This document shows positions 57,670-64,000 of a DNA stretch of 64,000 bases, piece after piece; position 1 is the first letter of the stretch; each line of letters begins with the position of its first letter. The translations under genes and the position numbers were made by a program. Below the pieces are notes generated by a model. The model saw only the letters and a program-made list of their open reading frames with translations, ran no database searches and was not told where the DNA came from. The stretch is from assembly GCF_005144415.1 (NCBI RefSeq), contig NZ_SWJE01000005.1, forward strand, positions 534,134 to 598,133, written 5' to 3'. The DNA comes from Trinickia terrae (GTDB lineage: Bacteria > Pseudomonadota > Gammaproteobacteria > Burkholderiales > Burkholderiaceae).

Positions 57670-59265
57670 ATGGCCGTTCATACCGCAGCCCACCATTCGA
57701 GCGGGCAGGTGCTTCCGTTCCGGGAATCGCTGCTCGCGATGCTCGGCATTTCTTTCGTGACGATGCTCGTCGCGCTCGATCAAACCGTCGTCGGCACGGC
57801 ATTGCCGACCATCGTCGCCGAACTCAAGGGATTCGAGCTGTATGCCTGGGTCGCGACGTCGTACCTGCTCACTTCCGTGATCACCGTGCCGATCTTCGGG
57901 CGGCTCGGCGACTACTACGGGCGCAAGCCGTTCGTGATCGCGTCGATCGTGGTGTTCACGGGCGCGTCGGTGCTGTGCGGGATGGCCAACGACATGCTGT
58001 TCCTCGTGTTGGCGCGCGGCCTGCAGGGGATCGGCGGCGGGATGCTCGTCGGCACCGCCTTCGCCTGCATTCCCGATCTCTTTCCCGATTCCGTCGTGCG
58101 CTTGCGCTGGCAGGTGATGATGAGCTCGGCGTTCGGCATCGCCAATGCGGTCGGGCCGTCGCTCGGCGGCTTTCTCACCCAGTATTACGGCTGGCGCTCG
58201 GTTTTCTACGTCAACCTGCCGGTTGGCCTGCTGTCGCTCTACTTCGTCTGGCGCTACCTGCCGCATCTGCGCCATATCGAGCACCGCGGCAAGATGCGGC
58301 TCGACTGGCCCGGCGCGCTCCTGATCGCCGTGGCGCTCGGCTGCCTGCAGCTCTTCGTCGAGCTGCTGCCGAAGCACGGCGTCACCCCGGCTGCGGCGGC
58401 GCTGCTGGTGGCGAGCGCGGTGTCGGGCTGGGCGCTGTGGAAATGGGAGCAGCGCTTCGAGCAGGCGATCCTGCCCGTCGACATGTTCCGCAACCGTGCG
58501 CTTGCCGCGCTCTTCACGCTCGCCGTGCTCGGCGGCGTCTCGATGTTTTCGCTGCTGTTCTACGCGCCGCTCCTGTTCCAGGGCGGGTTCGGCCTGTCGC
58601 CGAAGGACGCGGGCCTCGTCATCACGCCGCTCGTCGTGTTCATCACGATCGGCAGCATTGTGAACGGGCGCATCGTCACGCGCATCCGCAATCCGAACGC
58701 GATGCTGTACGTCGGTTTCGCGCTGCTCGCGCTGTCGTGCCTGGGCGCCGTGATCGCGACGCGCAGCATGCCGCGCCCGCTTTTGATGACGTTCATGGTG
58801 CTGGGCGGCGTCGGGCTCGGCTTCGTGATGCCGAACCTCACCGTGTTCGCGCAGCAGACGGCGGGCCGCGAGCATCTCGGCATCGCGACGGCGCTGCTGC
58901 AGTCGCTGCGCATGATCGGCGGGATGATCGGCACGGCGCTGACCGGCACGCTCGTCACGCACATGTACAAGAGCGGCGTGCGCGATGCGCTCTCGGCAGA
59001 TGGCGCCGGGCATTGGTTCGAGCAGATGAGCGACCCGCAGATCCTCATCAATCGCGATGCGCAAAGCACGCTGATCGGCCAGCTCGCGCATGCAGGGCAT
59101 AATGGCGCCGCGCTGCTCGAGGCGGCGCGCGAGGCGCTCGTCGGGGCGATCCACGTCGGGCTTGCACTGGCGGCGGTCGTGGCCGCGGTGGCGGTCTGGC
59201 AATCGCGGCGTGTGCCGCACGTGAAGATCAAGCGCGCGATCGAGCCGGTCGTCCACGCCGACTGA
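57670..59265 (+). CDS. MFS drug exporter, DHA2 (EmrB/QacA) family
   Basis: 531-residue, fourteen-helix inner-membrane transporter. Motif LDQTVVGTALPTIVAEL near the N-terminus, RLGDYYGRKPFVIASIVVF (motif A), and GIGGGMLVGTAFACIPDLFP (motif C region). No membrane-fusion partner adjacent. A marR gene follows by 50 bp and probably controls it. Confidence 0.94.
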   Translation: MAVHTAAHHSSGQVLPFRESLLAMLGISFVTMLVALDQTVVGTALPTIVAELKGFELYAWVATSYLLTSVITVPIFGRLGDYYGRKPFVIASIVVFTGASVLCGMANDMLFLVLARGLQGIGGGMLVGTAFACIPDLFPDSVVRLRWQVMMSSAFGIANAVGPSLGGFLTQYYGWRSVFYVNLPVGLLSLYFVWRYLPHLRHIEHRGKMRLDWPGALLIAVALGCLQLFVELLPKHGVTPAAAALLVASAVSGWALWKWEQRFEQAILPVDMFRNRALAALFTLAVLGGVSMFSLLFYAPLLFQGGFGLSPKDAGLVITPLVVFITIGSIVNGRIVTRIRNPNAMLYVGFALLALSCLGAVIATRSMPRPLLMTFMVLGGVGLGFVMPNLTVFAQQTAGREHLGIATALLQSLRMIGGMIGTALTGTLVTHMYKSGVRDALSADGAGHWFEQMSDPQILINRDAQSTLIGQLAHAGHNGAALLEAAREALVGAIHVGLALAAVVAAVAVWQSRRVPHVKIKRAIEPVVHAD

Positions 59266-59315
59266 CGCCCTCGCCGTTCACCAACACGCTTTCGTTTCTA
59301 GATTCGGGTTACAGC

Positions 59316-59774
59316 ATGGAAGAGCAGGATCGCGTCGCCATTGTTCAGCAGTTCGGCCGGACTTACCGGGTCTTCATGTCCGCGTTCGAGGCGCACGTCG
59401 GGCATCCGTTGCCGCGCTGGCGCATCCTGCGCGAGCTGCACGACCAGGCAGGGGAGTCGTCGCAGAAGCGGCTCGTCGAACGCCTGCGCGTCGATCCGGG
59501 CGCGCTCACGCGGCAATTGAAGGCGCTCGAGGCGCTGGGCTGGATCGAGCGCAACACCGATGCGCGCGACAACCGCATCACCAACGTGAAGCTCACCGCC
59601 GACGGCCTTGCCGCCATCGAGTCGAGCCTGCCGCGGCGCAATGCGTTCCTGCACGACACGATGTCGGCGCTGCCGGACGACGTGCTGTCCGCGCTCGGCA
59701 GCGCGCTGAGGATGCTCGAGGTACGCATCGGCGAAGTGGGCGCACCGATGCCGGAGGAAATCGTCGAGCGCTGA
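59316..59774 (+). CDS. MarR-family transcriptional regulator
   Basis: 152 residues; winged helix with SSQKRLVERLRVDPGALTRQL and LEALGWIERNTDARDNRITN, the typical wing Asp-x-Arg. It is cotranscribed with the exporter upstream, a standard pairing where the regulator senses the drug. Confidence 0.93.
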   Translation: MEEQDRVAIVQQFGRTYRVFMSAFEAHVGHPLPRWRILRELHDQAGESSQKRLVERLRVDPGALTRQLKALEALGWIERNTDARDNRITNVKLTADGLAAIESSLPRRNAFLHDTMSALPDDVLSALGSALRMLEVRIGEVGAPMPEEIVER

Positions 59775-59794
59775 ATGCGCCTTCGGTTTCAGAA

Positions 59795-61075
59795 TCAGAA
59801 GAACGTTTCGATCACTTCAGTCACGCGATACTCGGGATCGACGACCAGCACCTGGCGCCACTTGTCGAACGTGAGGCACGGATGCGAGATGTCGAACGCG
59901 ATCATGTCGCCGACCTTGAGATCGGCCCCCGGCGGGATCCGCAGGTAGGCGTGCTGATCCATCATCCCGAACACTTCCCATCCCTCGTCCGCGCCGATGT
60001 TGCGCGGCTTGTCCGTGCCGGGGCGATAGTGGCGCGCCGGTTCCGGCAGGCCCGCATCGAACGCCGAATCGCGCTTGCCCATGCCGATGATCGCCCGGTC
60101 CGGCTCGGGAATCGACTGCACGTACGCCCATAGCTGCAGCGCCGGCAGGAGCCCTTCGCCCATTTTCCTGGCGATCGGGTTGCGCGCGAAGATGTCCGTT
60201 TGCGCTTTCTTGTAGATGCCGACGTCGTGCGTCAGGTAGCAGCCTGGGCGCAGCACGACTTCGATCTGGCCGGCGGCCTGCGCCTGCGCGAACTCCTCCG
60301 CGACCACGTCGTACCAGGCCGAGCCCGCGCCCGACAGGATCGCCGGCGTGCGCGCGAAGCGGCCGGCGCTCGCGAGCTCGCGCGTCGTCGCCACCGCGTC
60401 GCGCAGGAACTCGCGCACTTCCTGTTCTTCCTTCAGCACGCCTTCGTAGAGTTCGATGCCCGCCAGCTTCAGCGCAGCCGGATGGCGCGCGATCGCATCG
60501 AGCACCGCCTGGCGCTGTGCTGCGTCGCGCACGCCGGTGCGCCCACCGGGCACGCCGAGCTCGATCAGCACTTGCAGCGTCTTGCCGACCGAGCCGAAAA
60601 ATTCGCCGAGTTGCTCGACGCCTTCAGCCGAATCGACAAGACAGAAGAACTCGAACTCCGGATCGGTGAGCAACTCGGCGATCATCGCCATGTTGTGCTT
60701 GCCGACCAGCTGGTTCGCCATCAGCACGCGCTGCACGCCGCCGAGATAGGCCGCCCGCACCTGATGCGCGGTGGCGAGCGTGATGCCCCAGGCGCCGGTG
60801 TCGAGCTGGCGGCGAAAGAGCTGCGGCGCCATCGTCGTCTTGCCGTGCGGCGCGAGCTTGACGCCGTACTCGGCGACGAACGCCTGCATCCATTTGAGGT
60901 TGTGCTCGATCCGGTCCGCGTACAGCACGGCCGCGGGCAGGCTGACATCCTCGTTCAGCAGATTCCACTCGAGGCGCGCTGCTTCGTCGAGTTGCACGCT
61001 TGCGCTAGGCAACATGCCGAGGCCCTTGCCATAGGGATCGATCGTCGCAGTCTGATAGTTTGTAACTTTCAGCAT
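59795..61075 (-). CDS. D-amino-acid deaminase/D-threonine aldolase-like PLP enzyme
   Basis: 426 residues. Alanine-racemase-like barrel at the N-terminus with the PLP lysine in LAPHGKTTMAPQLF. The C-terminal D-serine-dehydratase-like domain has likely zinc ligands in MMDQHAYLRIP and DISHPCLTFDKW (His and Cys). Substrate not deducible beyond D-amino acids (D-Ser, D-Thr class). It is divergent from the RpiR regulator that leads a D-aminoacylase gene, so a role in D-amino-acid catabolism is likely. Confidence 0.88.
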   Translation of the reverse strand: MLKVTNYQTATIDPYGKGLGMLPSASVQLDEAARLEWNLLNEDVSLPAAVLYADRIEHNLKWMQAFVAEYGVKLAPHGKTTMAPQLFRRQLDTGAWGITLATAHQVRAAYLGGVQRVLMANQLVGKHNMAMIAELLTDPEFEFFCLVDSAEGVEQLGEFFGSVGKTLQVLIELGVPGGRTGVRDAAQRQAVLDAIARHPAALKLAGIELYEGVLKEEQEVREFLRDAVATTRELASAGRFARTPAILSGAGSAWYDVVAEEFAQAQAAGQIEVVLRPGCYLTHDVGIYKKAQTDIFARNPIARKMGEGLLPALQLWAYVQSIPEPDRAIIGMGKRDSAFDAGLPEPARHYRPGTDKPRNIGADEGWEVFGMMDQHAYLRIPPGADLKVGDMIAFDISHPCLTFDKWRQVLVVDPEYRVTEVIETFF

Positions 61076-61192
61076 CTACTGCCTCATCGTTCGGTTAAAT
61101 GGTATTGAAAGTTGACTTTGCCATGGTACAGAAAGTACGATCGGTCCGGAAATGTTATTTAGTACCAGGCGCCATGGGAGTAGTGCGAACGG
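61076..61192. promoter_or_regulatory. Divergent promoter region with repeated candidate operator
   Basis: Between the deaminase and rpiR genes. Two direct copies of ATGGTA-NN-GAAAGT lie at 61099-61112 and 61123-61136, 24 bp apart, about two helical turns. A third, inverted half (GTACCA) is at 61162-61167. The arrangement fits a regulator binding as a multimer on one DNA face; the RpiR protein encoded next door is the obvious candidate. Confidence 0.6.
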
Positions 61193-62089
61193 ATGAACTC
61201 GGCTAGCGAACCGCTCACTTTCGATATCGTCGCACGCATCGCCGAATGCGCGCCCGAGCTGCGCTCGGCGGAGCGCAAGGTGGCGGCGCGTATTCTCGAC
61301 GACCTGACCGGCGCATCGCGCGCGAGCATCGGCGAACTCGCGAAGGACGCCGGCGTCAGCGTCGCGACCGTCACGCGCTTTGCGAAAACCGTGGGATGCA
61401 GCGACGTGCGCGAGCTGAAGCTGCGGCTCGCGCAAGCCGCGGCGGTCGGGCAGCGTTTCTTGAAGTCCACCTCTGCAGGCTCCGGCGACACCCCCGAGCC
61501 GCTCGCCACCCGCGTGTTCGACGACGTGCAGACCGCGCTCGCGCACAATCACCAGCTATTGCGCCAGGCCCCGATCACGGAGGCCGCCGCTGCGCTCTCC
61601 GCCGCCAAGATGATCCACGTGTTCGGCATGGGCGGCGGCTCGACGGCGCTCGCCGACGAAATGCGCTTCCGCCTCGTGCGCCTCGGCCGTCCGGCGGCGA
61701 CCTATCAGGACGGCCTGCTGCAGCGAATGGTGGCCAGCACGCTGTCGAGCGAGTGCGTCGTGATCGCCTTGTCGACGACGGGACGCGTGCCCGAGATGGT
61801 CGAGAACTGCCGCATTGCGCAGCGCTACGGCGCGACGCTCGTCGCGATCACTGCGCCTGCGTCGCCGCTCGCGAAGCTCGCCGACTGGCTGATCCCGATC
61901 GTCGCGTTCGAAACAGACTTCATCTACAAGCCGTCGTCGTCGCGCTACGCGATGATGATGGCGCTCGACGTCCTCGTCACCGAGCTCGCGCTCGCGCAGG
62001 GCGACGAGAGCCGCGAACTGCTGCGCCGCATGAAGCACGCGCTCGACGCGCATCGCGGCGGCGGCGAACGCCAACCGCTAGGAGACTGA
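61193..62089 (+). CDS. RpiR-family transcriptional regulator
   Basis: 298 residues: N-terminal HTH_6 domain (LRSAERKVAARILDDLTGAS; IGELAKDAGVSVATVTRFAK), then a SIS domain (about 130-270, MIHVFGMGGGSTALADEM; VIALSTTGRVPEMVENC). RpiR proteins usually sense phosphorylated or amino sugars; here the neighbours suggest a D-amino-acid-related effector. The D-aminoacylase gene starts 3 bp after it. Confidence 0.93.
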   Translation: MNSASEPLTFDIVARIAECAPELRSAERKVAARILDDLTGASRASIGELAKDAGVSVATVTRFAKTVGCSDVRELKLRLAQAAAVGQRFLKSTSAGSGDTPEPLATRVFDDVQTALAHNHQLLRQAPITEAAAALSAAKMIHVFGMGGGSTALADEMRFRLVRLGRPAATYQDGLLQRMVASTLSSECVVIALSTTGRVPEMVENCRIAQRYGATLVAITAPASPLAKLADWLIPIVAFETDFIYKPSSSRYAMMMALDVLVTELALAQGDESRELLRRMKHALDAHRGGGERQPLGD

Positions 62090-62092
62090 CTC

Positions 62093-63574
62093 ATGCACTC
62101 GCATCCGGAAGCTGCCGATACGCTGATCGTTGGCGCGCAACTCTACGACGGCACGGGCGCGCCGCCTGTCGAGCGCGACGTCGCGCTGCGCGGCGGCAAG
62201 ATCGCGGCGATCGGCAACCTGTCGAACTGGCTCGCCGAGGAGGTCGTCGAGGCGAACGGGCATGCGCTTGCACCCGGTTTCATCGACGTCCACACGCACG
62301 ACGACACCCACGTGATCCGCGCGCCGCAGATGCTGCCGAAGATCTCGCAAGGCGTGACGACGGTTATCGTCGGCAACTGCGGGATCAGCGCGTCGCCGGT
62401 TACGTTGAAGGGCGATCCGCCCGATCCGATGAACCTGCTCGGTGAGCGCGACGCGTTCCGCTATCCGACCTTCGCCGCCTATGTCGACGCGGTGAACGCG
62501 GCGCGGCCGGCCGTCAACGTCGCGGCGCTGATCGGGCACACGGCGCTGCGCAACAACCAGATGGACCGGCTCGATAGGGCCGCGAGCGCGGCCGAGATCG
62601 AAGCGATGTGCGCGCAGCTCGAGGAAGCGCTCGCGCACGGCGCGCTCGGGCTCAGCTCGGGGCTCGCGTACGGCTCGGCCTTGGCCGCGCCGACGGAGGA
62701 AGTGATGGCGCTCGCCGAGCCGCTCGCGGCGGCGGGCGCGCTCTACACGACGCACATGCGCACCGAGTTCGACGCGATCCTCGACGCGATGGACGAGGCG
62801 TACCGCGTCGGCCGCCACGCGCGCGTGCCCGTGGTGATCTCGCACCTGAAGTGCGCGGGGCCGTCGAACTGGGGGCGCAGCACCGAAGTGCTCGCGTCGC
62901 TCGAAGGCGCGCGGCGCATGCAGCCGGTCGGCTGCGACTGCTATCCCTACAATCGCAGCTCGTCGACGCTCGATCTCAAGCAGGTGACGGGCGAGATCGA
63001 TATCACGATCACGTGGTCGACGCCGCATCCCGAGATGGCGGGCAAGCTCGTGAAGGACATCGCAGCCGTTTGGGGCGTGACGCAGCGCGAGGCCGCCGAG
63101 CGCCTGCAGCCGGCGGGAGCGGTCTATCACAACATGTCGGAAGAGGACGTGCGGCGCATCCTGTCGCACCCGGCGACGATGGTCGGCTCCGACGGCCTGC
63201 CGAACGATCCGCTGCCGCATCCGCGCTTGTGGGGCGCGTTCCCGCGTGTGCTCGGCCACTACGCGCGCGACGCGCATTTGATCCTGCTCGAGGAGGCTGT
63301 GCGCAAGATGACGGGGCTGTCTGCGCGGCGCTTCGGGCTTGCGCAGCGCGGCGAGATCCACGTCGGCTACCACGCCGATCTCGTCCTGTTCGATCCGGCG
63401 CGCGTGCGCGATGCCGCCACCTTCGACAACCCGCAGCAGCCCGCGGACGGCATCGAGGCGGTCTGGGTGAACGGCGTGCTGTCGTACCGCGACGGGCAGC
63501 CGACAGGCGAGCGTGCCGGCCACTTCGTCGCGCGCGGCGCGCGGTCGTTGGGCGATGCGCACGGGGCGTTCTGA
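62093..63574 (+). CDS. N-acyl-D-amino-acid deacylase (D-aminoacylase)
   Basis: 493 residues, amidohydrolase superfamily. Zinc-binding DVHTHDDTHV after ALAPGFI; further motifs TTVIVGNCGISASP, GLSSGLAYGSA, VVISHLKCAGPSNWG and the catalytic Asp region MVGSDGLPNDPLPHPR. It releases D-amino acids from N-acyl forms; the deaminase next door would degrade them and RidA would clear the imine/enamine products. Translationally close to rpiR. Confidence 0.94.
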   Translation: MHSHPEAADTLIVGAQLYDGTGAPPVERDVALRGGKIAAIGNLSNWLAEEVVEANGHALAPGFIDVHTHDDTHVIRAPQMLPKISQGVTTVIVGNCGISASPVTLKGDPPDPMNLLGERDAFRYPTFAAYVDAVNAARPAVNVAALIGHTALRNNQMDRLDRAASAAEIEAMCAQLEEALAHGALGLSSGLAYGSALAAPTEEVMALAEPLAAAGALYTTHMRTEFDAILDAMDEAYRVGRHARVPVVISHLKCAGPSNWGRSTEVLASLEGARRMQPVGCDCYPYNRSSSTLDLKQVTGEIDITITWSTPHPEMAGKLVKDIAAVWGVTQREAAERLQPAGAVYHNMSEEDVRRILSHPATMVGSDGLPNDPLPHPRLWGAFPRVLGHYARDAHLILLEEAVRKMTGLSARRFGLAQRGEIHVGYHADLVLFDPARVRDAATFDNPQQPADGIEAVWVNGVLSYRDGQPTGERAGHFVARGARSLGDAHGAF

Positions 63575-63675
63575 TTCCGATCGGCGTCGATCGACGCCGC
63601 AGGCGAAACCAGTCAACAGTGAAGGTGCGGGCCGGCACGGCGCGCGCCGCAACCCACGAGAAGGAGTGAAAGGCG

Positions 63676-64000
63676 ATGAAGCGTTATGGAGTTGGCGATG
63701 CCAAGGGTACCGGCGGTCAGGTGATGCCGTTTGCGCGGGCGGTTGAGGCGGATGGCTGGCTGTACGTGTCGGGCCAGACGCCGATGGTCAACGGCGAGGT
63801 GGTCGAGGGCGGCATCGTCACGCAATCGAAGCAGGCGATCGAGAACGTGATCGCGATCCTCGAGGAAGCGGGCTACGGCCCGGAGCATGTCGTGCGCTGC
63901 GGCGTGTGGCTCGACGATGCGCGCGATTTCGCGTCGTTCAACAAGGTGTTTTTGTCGTACTTCGGCGCGAATCCGCCGGCACGCGCGTGTGTGCAGTCGA
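63676..64000 (+). CDS. RidA-family enamine/imine deaminase, 3' truncated by the window
   Basis: Starts at the ATG 63676 (AAGGAG at 63661, with a second AAAGG closer). 108 codons are visible. RidA signature: WLYVSGQTPMVNGEVVEG, QSKQAIENVIAILEEAGYG and the C-terminal NPPARACVQS, where the Arg binds the substrate carboxylate. The end lies beyond the window. RidA hydrolyses the reactive 2-aminoacrylate-type products of PLP deaminases, fitting the neighbouring deaminase. Confidence 0.92.
   Translation, partial: MKRYGVGDAKGTGGQVMPFARAVEADGWLYVSGQTPMVNGEVVEGGIVTQSKQAIENVIAILEEAGYGPEHVVRCGVWLDDARDFASFNKVFLSYFGANPPARACVQS

Noticed and set aside
57538-59256. Long N-terminal extension of the EcsC reading frame
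   Set aside because: The extension is antisense to the DHA2 exporter. The ATG at 57537 has a ribosome-binding site and gives the family length.

Overview
The window is high-GC chromosomal DNA from a betaproteobacterium, most likely Burkholderia sensu lato (Burkholderia, Paraburkholderia or Trinickia). The evidence is gene order: kdsD-kdsC-lptC-lptA-lptB-rpoN-hpf-ptsN-hprK-rapZ, TPR-lolB-ispE-tRNA-Gln-prs-rplY-pth, and mutM-mutY. I see no insertion sequence, prophage or CRISPR array. The genus is inferred from protein character and synteny, not from a search.

Left part (1-28 kb): the 3' end of a nagE-type PTS transporter; a cytochrome bd operon cydP-cydA-cydB-cydX on the minus strand; rpoH with a perfect CIRCE operator in front of it; a PagL-type lipid A deacylase; leuA preceded by a probable leucine attenuation leader; ybiB; a fumarylpyruvate hydrolase/isomerase pair; ftsY and rsmD; coaD and a ferredoxin; hisC; pth-rplY-prs-tRNA-Gln-ispE-lolB-TPR; mutM-mutY; a Lon-N protein; and rapZ-hprK-ptsN. 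Middle part (28-46 kb): hpf, rpoN, the Lpt/Kdo genes, a Kef-type antiporter, apt, a LysE exporter, a Nudix hydrolase, purU, a PerM-like permease, uvrA, an MFS transporter, ssb and a lytic transglycosylase.

The least housekeeping-like region is 46.7-55.6 kb. Three tandem RcsB/EvgA/BvgA-like response regulators and an aquaporin with an unusual predicted pore filter are followed by a 1480-residue BvgS/EvgS-like hybrid kinase. The kinase has two periplasmic solute-binding domains, two PAS-like domains, a kinase core, a degenerate receiver, a true receiver and a C-terminal Hpt. Two small secreted proteins come next. I read this as one branched phosphorelay with three possible outputs, and it is my best candidate for an undescribed system.

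The right end (55.7-64 kb) has an HSL-type hydrolase overlapping tail-to-tail with an EcsC-family gene, a DHA2 drug exporter with a MarR regulator, and a D-amino-acid degradation module (deaminase / RpiR regulator / D-aminoacylase / RidA). The module has a repeated candidate operator in its divergent promoter region.

Regulatory and repeat elements include CIRCE at rpoH, the leuA leader peptide with four rare CTA codons, a dispersed intergenic hairpin family with compensatory base changes at four loci, an Rcs-box-like palindrome ahead of the second response regulator, and several intrinsic terminators. Starts were chosen by ribosome-binding site and family length; many differ from the longest open frame.
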